From the NCBI GenBank assembly GCA_029532625.1, contig JARFXM010000001.1, forward strand, positions 558,001-622,000: DNA of 64,000 nt. Reading direction: 5' to 3'. This DNA is from Lomentospora prolificans (lineage: Eukaryota; Ascomycota; Sordariomycetes; Microascales; Microascaceae). This document shows positions 45,690 to 58,109 of the stretch, piece after piece. Within the stretch, counting starts at the first letter, position 1, and the number at the start of each line of letters is the position of its first letter. The position numbers and the translations under genes are program-made. Under the pieces are notes generated by a model. It was not told the origin of the DNA and searched no databases. It saw only the letters and a program-made list of their open reading frames with translations.

Positions 45690-46592
45690 GCATGACGTAT
45701 ATTGTCAGGGAAGGCTGGTTGCCAGAGTGCGAGCTCTCTAGAGCCGTGGCTCTCAGTACCTTTGGGAAGAACTCATGATGTAAGAGAACCAAACGGAAAG
45801 GGAGTAAAGGGGAAACAGACCTTGAGAAGGAAGCTTGTAGAATCTAAAAGGAACGGAAACTGTGCAAAGGAGTCGTTTAATGTTTGTTGCCAGCGAGAAG
45901 GGGATTTTTTTATCCTTGTTTTAGAATTCAAACTGGCGGGAAAATGGAACACCCGCTCCGCTGACCGAAAGGGGGACGCCGCCGTCTGGCAAAAGCCCTT
46001 GGCTCTCCGTGTATAAGTGATCTCGAGGCTAGTGCAGCATCTGGGTGCTTTTTGGAAGGGTTTATCTAGTATTTTCTTGTGTCTTTGAAACAAATGTATA
46101 TTCGTCTCGACATAAGCTCCGCGTCCGTTATGTTGTGTTTTTGCTTTGGAACAGTCGTTGACTGCTTTTTCAGGGGCACAACTTGATATTAAGGTAAATT
46201 TCAAGGACTAAACAACCTCGGCATTCGAATCGAGTGGATCGTGATCCGGCAACCCGAGACGCTGGAGCCATGCAGTTCTAGCGCCTGCGGCAGTTTAGAT
46301 CGGCGGCACTACGTTGGACTGGCCAGCATATTTCACTTTAATCAGACTCAGTGACAGACGAGCTAAGGTTTCTAGATCGTCTGTGATGCCATCAAGAAGG
46401 TTTCTGGAAGCATGGAATGTAACGTTGAGATGTGTCTTTGAAAACGCTACTGATTCCAGAACTGTTCTTTCCCTAGTCCTACACGTATTACCACCCTTCT
46501 TTTTATCATGTGAAAAGACAGAAGAAATGGGCATGCAACCCAGGGCGCAAGTCAGGCCGCAACCTAGGCTAGCCTACCCCAGTCGACGAAAA
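45690..46592. other. Convergent 3' flanks
   Basis: 0.9 kb between the stops of the E2 gene and the MFS transporter gene. No coding signal. Confidence 0.4.
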
Positions 46593-48006
46593 TTAAACCA
46601 TGCCAAAGATACCCTCCTTTGTGTCTTTCTTGGCGCCAATGACACATAAAACACCAGCCATTGTCAAGACGCCGCAGAAGATGGATATTTCCTGATATCC
46701 GTGATAAGTGCGGAGCATAGCACCCACTGCGGGAGGGCCGACGAGGGTAGCCAGAGATGCAATCGCGAGGCCTTGTCCCATATACGTCCCGATTTCCCTC
46801 GGATCGTCCGCGCAGATGGTCAGCGCGATGGATCCTCCGGAGATGATGGCCCCAGAGACGAAGCCGAAGCAAACTGCGAAAACAATGATACCCGCGGTGG
46901 ACGTTGCCTTGATCCAGCAGAAGCACATGATTCCCGTCCCGAGACCAGCGGCGCCCAGGAGGTTGAGACGACCGTACTTGTCGCCGAGGATACCGGGGAG
47001 GATGCGACCAAAGATGGAAGCGCCGTTGACAATAGCCACGAGGTACGACGAGAGGATCTCAGATACGCCATGCTCAATGCCGTAAATAGGCAGGTAAATC
47101 AAGGGAATAAACATACCCATATACAAGAAAAAGTTGGCGGCGATGAGGAAGACGTACTTTGGCGACTTGAACGCGGCAGGGAGGAAGAACTTGGACTTGC
47201 GCGGCGGGAGACGGGACGAGACGACTATGATGGCGAAGAGCAGCGGGCCCAGGACGATGAAGCCGCCGATGCGAAAGGTCCAGCCGAAGCCGAGGTCGGT
47301 GTCGTTGAGGAGCTTGGAGATGATGGAGGGGAAGACGACGGCGCCTATGGAGGAGCCGGCCATGGCTATGCCCATTGCGGAACCGCGGTTCTTGTCAAAG
47401 TAGTGGCCGAGGGCGGACATGGCGGGCACCATGATCATGCCGCAGGAGATGCCCGTTAGGAAGCCTTGGGCGAGGAGGAACTGGTAGTATTCCTTGCAGA
47501 GACTGGTCATCATTATAGCAAAGATATAAGCGACTGCCGCGGGACGGATGATCTATTTTTTCCCCCAACAACACCCCTGGTTAGCTTCTCTGTACTTTGA
47601 TAAGGTTGCGTGTGGAGTCTTCTTGGAGAGTGTACAAGCTTACCTTGGCCCCGTACCGATCGAAGAGTGGCCCAGCTACGGCCCCGGTTAAGAACATACT
47701 ACACATCTGTACCGACATGATCCACGAGATATTATCGGGCGTCTCATCCTGCAGCTGGTGGAGCATGTAGTAGGCCTGAAAGATACCAAACGAGTTGGAG
47801 TAGCCCATCGTCGAGAAGAGCACGCATCCGGCGCCCGCAGCGACGAGCCAGGCTCGGAAACCGCCATCCGGAAATGTGAGCTCGGAGGTGGGCGTATTTC
47901 CGCCGGAAGATTCTAGCTCGCTTTGTTTCTCGGCTGAGAGGGTCGAGGCGGGTTTCTCGGGGAGTGGATCGGTGGGTGGATCGGTGTGGGAGGATGGAGT
48001 CGTCAT
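46593..48006 (-). CDS. MFS transporter, monocarboxylate-transporter-like
   Basis: Exons 48006-47644 and 47552-46593 total 1323 nt (440 residues); intron donor GTAAGC, branch AGCTAACC, acceptor AAATAG. The cytosolic N-terminus is polar and Pro/Thr/Ser-rich (about 45 residues). It is followed by the MCT-family start motif FPDGGFRAWLVAAGAGCVLF, then GYSNSFGIFQAYYM, SWIMSVQMCSMFL and GPLFDRYGAK. Later helices include GISCGMIMVPAMSALGHYF, KNRGSAMGIAMAGSSIGAVV, and a central loop after LPPRKSKFF. About 12 membrane segments can be counted. The family exports or imports monocarboxylates or related small acids. The substrate is not predictable here. It is transcribed divergently from a Zn2Cys6 regulator whose ATG lies 0.73 kb away, a common regulator-transporter arrangement. 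Confidence 0.85.
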
Positions 48007-48735
48007 CGTTGATGAGTATAGGGCTGAAAAGCCTATTTTCGACGAAGAATAAGCAGTATCGCCTGCGAGAGAGTCGAGAACTGCTTGTCTAGGATCGGGG
48101 CTTTGGAAGCCTTTTGAAGACGAACATCAGAGTGAATTGATGCTTGATATTCAGAGCTTGGAGGTCGATTGAATTTATATGCCCAAACTACAGCCATTGC
48201 AAATGAAATAATATGCCATCTCTGTCCTAATAAAATTCTTTGGCGTTCTAGCAATAGGGGTGCCTCGCGTATCCTCACATCCGGGATTTGACTTACACGC
48301 GTTCTTGCAGTCGGAAAATGCCGAGCAGTTCTCGGTGAATTTGTTTATCAATCAGTTCGAAATCAGGTTATCTCCGTCGGCAAATTCGTCGCCCTTGCCA
48401 TAACCACACCAAATCCTACATCCGGATTCCCGTGCATCACTTACCTGGAATCCCTACCTTCTTATTCTTTTGTATTCCAGTAAAAAGGTATAATTTCCTA
48501 TTTCATCCAAGCTTACTAGAAGTGCAACGAGTATTCAGCTCCGATTGTCGGCGCGGCTTTTAAATGATATAAGCCGGCGGAGAATCCTTCTCACTCGCCT
48601 GGCCCCGAAATCCCGTTTGGTCTATCCTGTCTGGCACAACCTTTCGCTCTTCCCCGGAGCTTGGCACGGACAAAGGTTATTACCACGGGTAATCCATCGG
48701 CCAACAAAAATAATACAGAGCACGCCGTCCCGAAA
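48007..48735. promoter_or_regulatory. Divergent promoter region, MFS transporter / Zn2Cys6 factor
   Basis: 0.73 kb shared upstream region. It contains an inverted CGGCTT/AAGCCG motif (listed separately). No coding stretch. Confidence 0.5.
48554..48576. promoter_or_regulatory. Inverted repeat CGGCTT-N11-AAGCCG, candidate Zn2Cys6 site
   Basis: CGGCTT at 48554-48559 and AAGCCG at 48571-48576 form a perfect 6-base inverted repeat with an A/T-rich spacer. That is CGG-N17-CCG, the inverted-triplet design bound by dimeric Zn2Cys6 proteins. It lies 160-180 bases upstream of the regulator's start codon. Binding is inferred. Confidence 0.4.
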
Positions 48736-51095
48736 ATGGCCGACGGCCTCCCGCAAGTAACCCTCCTTCCCCCGTCCGGCAAGAAACGCCGTCGGCCCGC
48801 CCTATCATGCGAGCAATGTCGCCGCCGTAAAGTCCGCTGCGACCGCCTCTCGCCGTGCACGACCTGCGTGCAGGCGGGAAATCGCGAGTGCTCCTACGCC
48901 AGTTTACCGAGTCGGGCCCCGGTATCCGGGTCCACCTCCGTAACATCGGCCTCCGCCTTGCCCGCGGGACCGGGTGGTCCGGGCGTGCTGCCGCCTAGGA
49001 CCTCCGATGTGAGTGAGTTGAGCCCGGAGGCTACGTCGAGCGGGACGAGCTCGCGTATACCTACGTCCGGGTCACGGAGCCTTAGTGAGTGGAGGGAGGA
49101 GAGGTTGTTTCCGCCCGAGAACATATGGGTGAATAATGCGGATGCGGAGAGAAGGTTGGATCCCAATATGCTTGTCGATAGGATCCGGCAGCTGGAATGG
49201 CAAGTTGAGTCATTTGAGAGGAGGCAGTCGAGTGCTTCGCTGGGTTGTCCGCACAAGGACACGACGGTTCCGATGAAGGGGATGCTGCAGAAGACGAGAT
49301 TCTTGGGGCCGAGTCATTGGATTCACGCGTGTGTTCTGGTATGTCGACCCTTTTTACTCTATAATACGTACTGTTTCTCATTCGTTTATAGTTCCAATTC
49401 CTTCTCGGTCTCGCCATGAAATCTGAGAGTGCGAGGGCCGAGCTACGCATCACGCTCGGCGAATGCAAGAGCCTCGGCCGCATGATCAAACGCCGCCGTA
49501 CCCCGATCCTCATCTCCAACAACCTAGGCAACTCCTTCGCCAACCGCGTCCTCGCGGACTCTCTAATAGATGTTTACTTTTCCACCATCGAGCAGATCTA
49601 CCGCATTCTCCACATGCCCACCTTCAGAGCGGACTACGCACGGTACTGGGATGATCCGCAAAGCGTCACACCCGCCTTCAAGATGCAGATGCAGCTCTGC
49701 GCCGCCATCGGAGCCAGCATGGTGGATGACAAGTTCACAATGAAGGAGGCCGCGCTCCGGTGGGCTTATGAGGCTCGTCTCTGGCTGATTCTGCCTCCCG
49801 AAAAAGCCACTATTAGCGTCGCCGGTGTGCAAGTGATGTGTCTGCTCCAGATTGCGAGGCAAGCCTGTGGTGTAGGAAGCGGCGTAACCTGGCCTGATGC
49901 CGGAAGTTTGCTCCGAGCAGCCATGTACGCGGGCCTGCACAAGGATCCCAGACACTTGCCGCCGATGACGATCATGCGCGCCGAGATCCGCCGCAGGATC
50001 TGGGCCACTATCCTCGAGATCCTAGTGCAGACAAGCATAGATTCGGGCGGTCCGCCCCTCATCTCCCTCGACGACTACGATACCGAGCCGCCGTCCAATC
50101 TCGATGACGACCAGCTTACCGACGACCTAGAGCCCGTGGACCGCCTTCCTTCGCCTCCCAACACGCACACGCAGACATCCCTCCAGCTTCTCCTCCTACG
50201 ACACTTCCCCATCCGCCTTGCTGTCGCCAAGTTTGTCAACAGCCTCCGCTCCAAGGCGACCTTTAACGAAACCCTCCGCCTCAACGGCGAACTCACCTCT
50301 TCCTGCCACGCCATCTCCCGGAGACTGGTCAAGCTCGTGGCGGAGACGGCCCGGTCGACCTCTCCCATCACTGTCTTCCATCAACGCTACGTGGAGATGA
50401 TTACGTATCGCTTCATCATCGCGCTGCATTATCCTCTCCTCTCCGTGGCGTTTGAGAAGCCAGCTTTTTACTTTTCGCGCAAGATGCTCGTCGACACGGT
50501 CAAGCGACTCGTTCCCCTCCCGGCGAGGCCGAACCCGCCGTTGCCGGGCGCGGATTACTTTTGCAACTTCGTCACCTGCGCTTCCGGGTCCAGCCGGTCG
50601 ACTATAACGCAATCGGTCATGATCCTCGGGCATGAGATCCTGACGGTTCAAAAAGAAGAAATTCGCAACTTTAGCGAGGCTGGCCCTGTCGACTCTGCGA
50701 TTAAGAAGATGTTGCTTGATGCCATTGCGTGGATGGGAAATAGGATACGGGCCGGCGAGACAAATGTCAAGGGGTTGCTCTTTTGCAACGCGGTTTTCAA
50801 GCACATCGAGGCGGTGGAGCAGGGGATCCCTACGGAGGAACTGGAAGCGTGGATCCTATCGCAGATGAAGCAGAGCGCTGAGAAGGCGTACGAGCTGATG
50901 AAGGAGTCGGCGAAGCAGTACGGGATCGGAATTGAGGACACTAGCAGCACCGAGAATCCGGCGCTGGTGGAGGAGGCGTGGAGGGAGGAGGGTGAGATGC
51001 AGGATGTGGTTATGGGAATTGGGGAGAGCGATCCGTTTATTGTTATGAATTGGGATATTGAGTGGGATGACGATGTGGCCAACTTTATGTATTAG
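48736..51095 (+). CDS. Zn2Cys6 fungal transcription factor
   Basis: Exons 48736-49338 and 49392-51095 (768 residues); intron donor GTATGT, acceptor TTTATAG. Residues about 21-52 form the binuclear zinc cluster CEQCRRRKVRC ... CTTCVQAGNREC with spacing 2-6-5-2-7. A Ser/Pro-rich linker and a short coiled-coil-like helix (VDRIRQLEWQVESFERR) follow. From about residue 200 comes the fungal-specific transcription factor domain (ADSLIDVYFSTIEQIYRILH, QLCAAIGASM, AMYAGLHKDPRHLPPMTI). An acidic C-terminus ends NWDIEWDDDVANFM. The ATG at 48736 is preferred because it is the first in frame. Its divergent neighbour is an MFS transporter, so pathway-specific control of that transporter is a reasonable guess. 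Confidence 0.88.
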
Positions 51096-54000
51096 AAGGT
51101 TGGGAGAGTGTATGATATTGGGTAATGTCGATAGAAAAGTTGCCCTCCACTAGGGTTATAAGTTGTTTAAGACGGGATCAGGATCTCTTCTCTCATGATT
51201 GTTAAAGTACGCATATCTACTCGCAATCTCTACGGTCCTGGATTGTTAAGTGCGAACGCTGGGGATGAGTGATCTTCTTAGATTCTCCTCTCGATTGTGT
51301 CGAGCCAGTTGCGTTACCAATTGGGTTGGCGAACTGACAAAAGTCTGGCTTAGTCATACATCAATTGATAGATGCCCACCAGCTCTACATTAACAAAGCT
51401 TCCCCTGCCTTCTTGAAACCACTTCTTGCGTTAGCCACCGAGCAATGCTGGCGAGCCGTCCAGGTACACTCTATTGGCAAAACAGATCTCCCAACATGAA
51501 CTGGAATCTCAGCTTCATCATTGTCGGTTGGCTAAGAAACCCTACGAACTTCCAAGTCTTATCGAAAAATAGACTAGGTCCGAGGTTGTCTCTCGCACAC
51601 CAACGCGCACACGCAGCAGAAGTCCGCCTCGCTCGTTCCACCCAAGTTCGACACCGCGTTGCCTCCGTCAATAAACCCAACATCTAAATATAGAAACATC
51701 GAGTCATTCATTAGTTTAATAAATCCCAAGGCCCGGCTCCATTCTCACCCGCCACCTTTTAAAGGATATCTCCCCATCATCCGCTTCCGTTTCCGGATCT
51801 CTCACACTCCCACTATTGCGTCCTTCGCCCTTGGAATGCGGCACTCAATCTATCTCCCCCCCCCCCTTCCCCCCGATATTGTTCGCCCCGGCTCGCATAT
51901 CCTCTGGCCCATTCATCACGCCAATAAAGAAAAGAAAAGAAGACGAGACCCCGGCCTCAGTCCCCCCTTTCCTTCGCCCAGCAGTGCGGCCACTTTAGCC
52001 GGACCCAATGGTGACTTCACCCGGCCGAAACGACAAGTCTTTTCCTCAACCCTCCCCGCTCATATAAATGGTTCCCTTTATTCCCTCGCTTGAATGGTAT
52101 ATTGGATCCGTAGGTTTCTTCCACTCACGTGTCTACACACCTCTATATTATCTTCCCTCTTGGGGCTTAACAATCCTCCCACGTTTTCCTCTTTGTTCGC
52201 CTGGATACTGAGCGACAATCAGGGACGCAAGGACGCATGGCTAGCCACCTTCCCTTCCTGGTGCTTCTCTCTCTTCCTGGTGCCGTAGACGAGGAGCCCC
52301 AAAGATAAGCTTGGGCTTGTCAGACTCTCCCTTGGTATCTACCGGACTCGGCCCTTTGCCGTAGACCTAGTCTTCATTGGGCGATATATGTGCTCTTTCC
52401 GCTGCTCGGCTGGCATGGCACCCGGCCTTGTCATAAACCCCACTCGCAAGGTGGAAACGTTGCACTGGAAATTCCATAACGAAAAGTCGTCTTAAGCCAT
52501 GACTCTATAGTTCATCAAACATGCCGTAAATTTCTACAATCTGGGGCCGTAAAGCTTGCCTGATAGGCCTGGAAAACTCCAGGCTCTCCCCATAATGGGC
52601 GAGGGAGAAAAGGATGAGATGGAGGCTCTAAAATAGGTATAACAACAGGCCAGTATATGGTCCGTCTAGTTAGCCAGTTGAGAGTCGATAGCCAGCAACG
52701 AGGTGGGAGGGAGGGAAGCCAGAACCGGCATCATCCATCCTTTCCTGGTTCCCTTCATATCTTTCCAATCTAAACACCTACCCACGCACTTCATCCGCGT
52801 TGACCATTGCTCCCCCGACGTACTACTTTCTACGAACTCCATATACATATTGATGTCCGTAATGAATGGGTGTCTTTGGTGGCGGATCCCAATATAACGA
52901 TAGCGTCGACCCTTTTGTTCTCTTTTTCCTCCGCGTCTGAGACTTGGAAGCCTTCCCCGATTTCTTTCTACACTACTGCTACCGCTTTTCTCTCAGCGCC
53001 GGAGTCGAACCAAAGAATAAGAGCAAACGGGCCTGCACCCAAAAATAAACCCGGGCTCGGTCCACCACCCTGCATGTTTGACAGCGTTAGATACCCTCGT
53101 CCATAGACGGATCGGCGAACCATAGATACGCAAGCGACTTGCGCATTAAAGAAGAAAAACGAAAAGACAAGTCGACCACCCACTACCGTCTACATTCCGA
53201 AGCCGAGGCACGCCACACGCGCATCTCACGGCCGATATCTTCTTCTTCGCCTTCGTCTCGCGGCGCACTCCCATTTCTTGGCTGTCACTGGTTTCCCTTC
53301 TCACCCACCCACCACCTCCCCGTTCACGCTAGCTCCGGTTCCCAGGCCGCCACCGAAGGTCAAAGGAGCCACAATAGATGGTACCGGAGGGGAGTTGGCC
53401 TGTATCGTAACGAGACGAAGAAAATATTGGCTTAAATGACGTTGGGAGTTACGACATGCCGGCTGCGCCGTAGCGATCCTACCTGAACTTTACTTTGGAA
53501 AACTACGAACGATCGCGACGACACACCACCGATTCGTAAAGGGGTATCTCGGACGTATCCGACCGAAGAGAAAGAAACGCAAGAGGGAGAATCTGGAAAA
53601 CCAGGGAAACTCAACGATAAAAGTATTTTCCTCCGCGCCCGCTTCCGTACAATTACATTCTACGGGAAGGGGGAGTGGAACCTCCCATCACCATCTCGTC
53701 TCGACACCACCTCATCTAAACCTGTGCTGCCACCCACTTATATCCTTCGCTGGGAAAGCCCACTTCTTTTCTCATTTCTCCATCCCTTCAAGCGATCGAA
53801 AAGGTAACATGCAAAGCTGAAAACGAAAAGGGAGGAGACGAAATAGGGAGGGATTGAATGCACACTTCTAAATTGGCTACGACCTCAGCGAAATAACGGA
53901 AACCCTGGAAGGTCAGCAAACAGGTCTTTAAACAAGGCTCGACCTCATACAGTGGGCCTGCTCCTCGCCAAAAGCGGGAACGAAAGGGAAGACTCTTCAA

Positions 54001-54318
54001 CACTCGTGATACCCTCCGTCTTCTGTTCTGCGACCCAACGTCTCCTGACAGACACTATATTGCGCCAAGGGTCTTGGGAAGGTCTCGATAAGGTGTCCAC
54101 CACAGATCTATCAATCTATCAATCTTTGCCACCTTGAACTTCGTCAAACCTACTTATTGGCCTGGTTCCTTCCAAAACCTCAACTTACATATTTACCGAG
54201 ACATACACACCAACGCATCTTAAAACCGAGAGCCACAGCGTTGGGCGCTCACTTAAACCGCCTCACCCCTCTTAACAACTCTTGTTTATACTTTCTTCAC
54301 ACACGACCGCACGCCACA
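51096..54318. other. Gene-poor region, 3.2 kb
   Basis: No supportable coding sequence. A run of about ten C at 51849-51858 and several G/C-poor stretches. Probably regulatory or spacer DNA upstream of the secreted protein at 54.3 kb. Confidence 0.4.
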
Positions 54319-55038
54319 ATGCCTTCATTACGGATACCATTCCTCGCCTCTCTACTAGCGACCACCGCTTACTCCCTCCCCCGCGCCACCCCCGTTGCCG
54401 CAGCTCCCGTCGCCGCCGTCATAACACCGGAGCCCTACATTACCGGCTCCCCCTTCGTCATCGGGCCTCCCGGAGACTCGCAAATCTTTCCCTGCACCGC
54501 GACGATAGGCGTCACCTACTCCCGCCTACCCACGCCGCCCTACTGGCCCTGGTGCGCCGACGACTCCGACGTCGAGCAAGTCTACGCGGCAACCAAGACC
54601 GTATACCGAGAAGTCGACTGCCGTGGCTGCCTGGCCGTCGCCGTGGAGACCTTCCCGGCCGAGGCATCCTGCGATGAGCCGAAAAGGCGCGCCAAGAGGA
54701 CGGAAACCGTGCACGGCACCAAGACGGCCTACGAGACGGTTTGCTCCCCCACGCCTACTCCGATCAAGATTCAGAACCGCCAAGATGAGGACGGCACTCT
54801 GGCAGTTGCGCAAGATCCCGTTACTACGGATTGTGTCACCACGCTGCTAGTCCCCGAGGTGGGAGTCGGAGCTACAGTTACCGTCTTCTTGGACTTGGTG
54901 ACGGTGACGAGTAAAGTCTCCTGCGGACCGTGCTCGCTGCAGGTTGCTACGCGGGTTGGGCCCATGGGACCGATCAACGTGCCGGGAGTGACGGCCACGG
55001 TGGATGTTGGGACGACGACGGTGTATGAGTGTGCATAG
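54319..55038 (+). CDS. Secreted protein with two four-Cys modules (copy 1)
   Basis: Single exon, 239 residues. Signal peptide (IPFLASLLATTAYSLP). Module A (about residues 60-140) runs from CTATIGVTYSRLP through TKTVYREVDCRGCLAVAVET to TKTAYETVC, with extra cysteines. A basic stretch within it, KRRAKR, is a likely Kex2-type cleavage site. Module B (about 170-238) runs CVTTLLVPEVG, VTVTSKVSCGPCSLQVATR, and ends TTTVYEC. Each module has the plan C-x-T-T ... C-G/R-x-C ... TTxxYxC. The gene 2.3 kb downstream (57363) has the same plan twice. Thr/Val-rich beta strands predominate and there is no membrane anchor. Function unknown. Confidence 0.75.
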   Translation: MPSLRIPFLASLLATTAYSLPRATPVAAAPVAAVITPEPYITGSPFVIGPPGDSQIFPCTATIGVTYSRLPTPPYWPWCADDSDVEQVYAATKTVYREVDCRGCLAVAVETFPAEASCDEPKRRAKRTETVHGTKTAYETVCSPTPTPIKIQNRQDEDGTLAVAQDPVTTDCVTTLLVPEVGVGATVTVFLDLVTVTSKVSCGPCSLQVATRVGPMGPINVPGVTATVDVGTTTVYECA

Positions 55039-57362
55039 AGATAAATGCAGGGGATGGAGAAGAGGCGGGTGTCATCCGCGTTGGTTTATTTTTTTTCTTT
55101 TCTTTTCTTCTCTTTTATTTTATGGTGTCCTCGTTTGCATTTCTATCATTAGCGATCTGATGGGCTGGCTTACACGCTTTGTGGAGGAGCACGTCGATAA
55201 TGGGTTTCTCCAAGCGGACGGCGTTTTCGGTACACCTTTCATATTTGATTTTGTGTTTCCTTTTCCTTATAACAATTCTTGGGGTAGTTGACCGGAAGGC
55301 ATTTTCTGGTTTTGTGTAGATGATTCTAAAATTTATATTCGGCTCCCTCGAGCTTTCGTGCATAACAGTCGCAACACTATCGTCCAATCTGCTATATTTC
55401 TTTGAAGGATCGAGAACACTCGGCTGGGGCCTAATCAAGCCACCCCCAGCTTCCAGACGTGTTTCGATATGAGGAGTTCATCCTATGTAAATTGTGTCGA
55501 ACCCATTTGAGAATCTGTAGTAAGCTTATGTATATAAATGGATGTAGGAGTGTACAAATCTGGTGCCTGGCGAACGCCGTCTAATCCGGAAGGTCGTGTC
55601 GATCTCGGCGGGGCCTATCCGGTCATGGCCAAGTTTGAATTCTTCGGGTACCTGCTTAAAGTTCGAGCGGATCGAATCAAATGGTGTTCGCCCTGTCTAC
55701 GCTCCCCTAAGCCATGTTTTGTTGGCATTTGTTTTGGAATTGACTGCAGGCCTATTTCCGGGCTAGAAGGTCATCCATGCACGCTAACGCTACCTGGGCC
55801 CTTCTCATCGCATCGGCCTCGTCCCTGCGTTGGGGTGAAGCAAACCTCATACGAGAGCCGCCTGGCGTTGTGTATTACCACTGAGACAAAGAACACAATC
55901 GCACAGGTGACAGCACATACGTGCGAAGCCGATATAATGATAGAATATGCATCGAATTGAATTCTCGAAACCCCTGGGTGCTCACGGGAGACGTGATCAA
56001 CTCGAGCGCGCGACGACGAAACCCGCCCGACTCATATTATAGATCGCATGGCGCCATCGGGCTGGTACGCGGAGACCTCGCCACAGGCCAGGCTGCAGAT
56101 GGATCAATGATCCTGCCGCGGGCGATCCTGGACAGGGGCGGAGTTATCTCAGCGCCTTGCTTACCGCCAGCTGATGGATACCAAGCGCGGGGATGAATGT
56201 CACAGATATCGCTATTGCTTTGTCTACGGCTTCATGTTCATATCTCTATAGGGACTGAAGGGATTGAAGCTCTCAGTCTTTTGCCTCCTTGGTCCCCCCT
56301 CTGTTATATTGGGAAGCCACACAACCACAGCTTCAAGACCACCAAAAATAGTTTAGCGCAGATTGAAAAGATACATCCAACAAAGTCCATTCACTAATAT
56401 CGAGAAATCCAAAGTTGCTATTATTTCAAAGACTGGCTACCAGTCGCGTACTTAAATGATAGTTAATGATTTCCAACTGAAGTGGTAATGAATATAATCA
56501 GCTCCTCTTCTTGTTCTCAAGTCAATATATAGGGCCGGCTAGATAGCGGGGCAACAGTCTTGGATAGGAATGAGTCTGAATCTGCGAATATACTGAGCCT
56601 CGTAGTATGATAGATCTGGGCCTGCTTTGGATGATTGTAAAAGTATTCAGGACGTTGTGGGAATCGGAATCTTTTGGGTCAACCTTCGTGCGCCACAACC
56701 CCTCGAGGAAAAGGGTGCAATAGACGATCCGTTGAATAGCCTGATGCCGAAAATGACGTTCTTCCGGGCGGCTTGGTTGGGGTCCTAATTCCCGGGTAAG
56801 TATCTCGGTCTTTGCTTTTAATATGGATTAGGGTGTGGGATTTGGCCTCTGCCGCCTGTTCCACTGTGCCTTCTCTTTTCTGGGAATTGACAATATTACA
56901 ACAATTCCATTCGAGACACCCATGGCAGCGAAATATGTAAGGGTGGCCGCCGTCAGTCGGCACCAAATCCGACCCCAGTTGGAGTCTGACTGGGGCTCAT
57001 CCTGTGTCGTACCGAAGAGGCTTGGCTCTTGATGGTTGCTTTCTTCTAAAGATATCTCTTAAAACAGATGAACCTTGCCCTTGCGGCTTGTTGGAGACAA
57101 TAGCAAACTGTTCTTGTCGTCGAGATTCTATTTCCAAGCGCCTTCGGCGGGAATACAAAAGCTAATAAGCGCCCTTGCTTGAGCATCTCGGAATCGATCG
57201 ATACCAGACGAACAAGCTTCAAGGGCCGTTCTTATTTCGGTCCACAACAGACATTCGGCAGCGGAATATCGCGCCTGTCCCTCCTTAGATTCATCATCTC
57301 CGTCTAGGACCTACCATTCCTTCTTTGCGTCTTTCCCAACAACCAGCAGACACAGCTTCACA
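55039..57362. other. Intergenic, between the two four-Cys-module genes
   Basis: 2.3 kb. An open frame at 55538-55960 (140 codons) begins with ATG but lacks convincing composition or motifs. Nothing else seen. Confidence 0.4.
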
Positions 57363-58109
57363 ATGGCCACCAAAGCCGCCGCTCTCTTCCTCGCCTTCGC
57401 CGCCTTCACGGCAGCGAGCCCTCACCCGATCCCTCCTCCCATCGACGAAGAAGGCCACATTCCCGGCGACTGTACCATGACAGTAACCCGCTACACCGGT
57501 TCACCCATCCACTTTACACACACAGTATATACGGCGACCGAGACGGCCATATCTCTGATGAACTGCGGCAGTTGCAACCACCTCGCTTTCTTTGACACCC
57601 GCGCACCATTCGCAGGTGGCCACGGGCCCGTCGTAACAAAGACCGTGACCGCCCAAGAGCCCACGACCACGACCAACTACCGGTGCAGACCGACGCTGCA
57701 ACCTCACCTTGCCATCCCCGGGGTGCAGCCCCGACCGGAGGTCGTCAACGTTCAGAGCCTCATCGGCCAAGAGAAGAAAGGGCTAGAAGGGGGAGATCTA
57801 GCTGGATCGCCCAACCCGCTGCCCGTCGTTGATGCCCCGGATGATCAAGATAACGGAGAGGGATGTACCACCACGCTCTTTACGGTCCCGCAATATGAGG
57901 GTGGGCCCACGTCGACGGCGTGGCCTAGCGTTGAGACGCTGACGCGCGCGGTGGATTGCGGCGGGTGTTCGAGCTTGGTCACGTCGAGATTGGCTATTGG
58001 ACCTGGGCCGCAGGTGTTCTACACGACGACTGTTACGGTGGAGGCGCCCTCGACAACGTTTGAGTACGTGTGTTCGGCGACGGATGGCCCTCTTGGTGGA
58101 CCTGCTTAG
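57363..58109 (+). CDS. Secreted protein with two four-Cys modules (copy 2)
   Basis: Single exon, 248 residues. Signal peptide (AAALFLAFAAFTAASPHP). Module A (about residues 37-108): CTMTVTRYTGSP, then ISLMNCGSCNHLAFFDTR, then VTKTVTAQEP and TTNYRC. A linker of about 60 residues follows, with acidic and basic clusters. Module B (about 170-240): CTTTLFTVPQYEG, then RAVDCGGCSSLVTSR, then TTTVTVEAP and TTFEYVC. Modules A and B resemble each other and both modules of the gene at 54319: first Cys followed by T-x-T, a C-G-x-C pair, then a Thr/Val strand and a closing Y-x-C. The C-terminus is short and has no anchor. Family name unknown to me. Confidence 0.75.
   Translation: MATKAAALFLAFAAFTAASPHPIPPPIDEEGHIPGDCTMTVTRYTGSPIHFTHTVYTATETAISLMNCGSCNHLAFFDTRAPFAGGHGPVVTKTVTAQEPTTTTNYRCRPTLQPHLAIPGVQPRPEVVNVQSLIGQEKKGLEGGDLAGSPNPLPVVDAPDDQDNGEGCTTTLFTVPQYEGGPTSTAWPSVETLTRAVDCGGCSSLVTSRLAIGPGPQVFYTTTVTVEAPSTTFEYVCSATDGPLGGPA

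Noticed and set aside
55538..55960. Plus-strand open frame of 140 codons with ATG
   Set aside because: Irregular composition, no signal peptide or motif, and no sign of splicing; left as intergenic.
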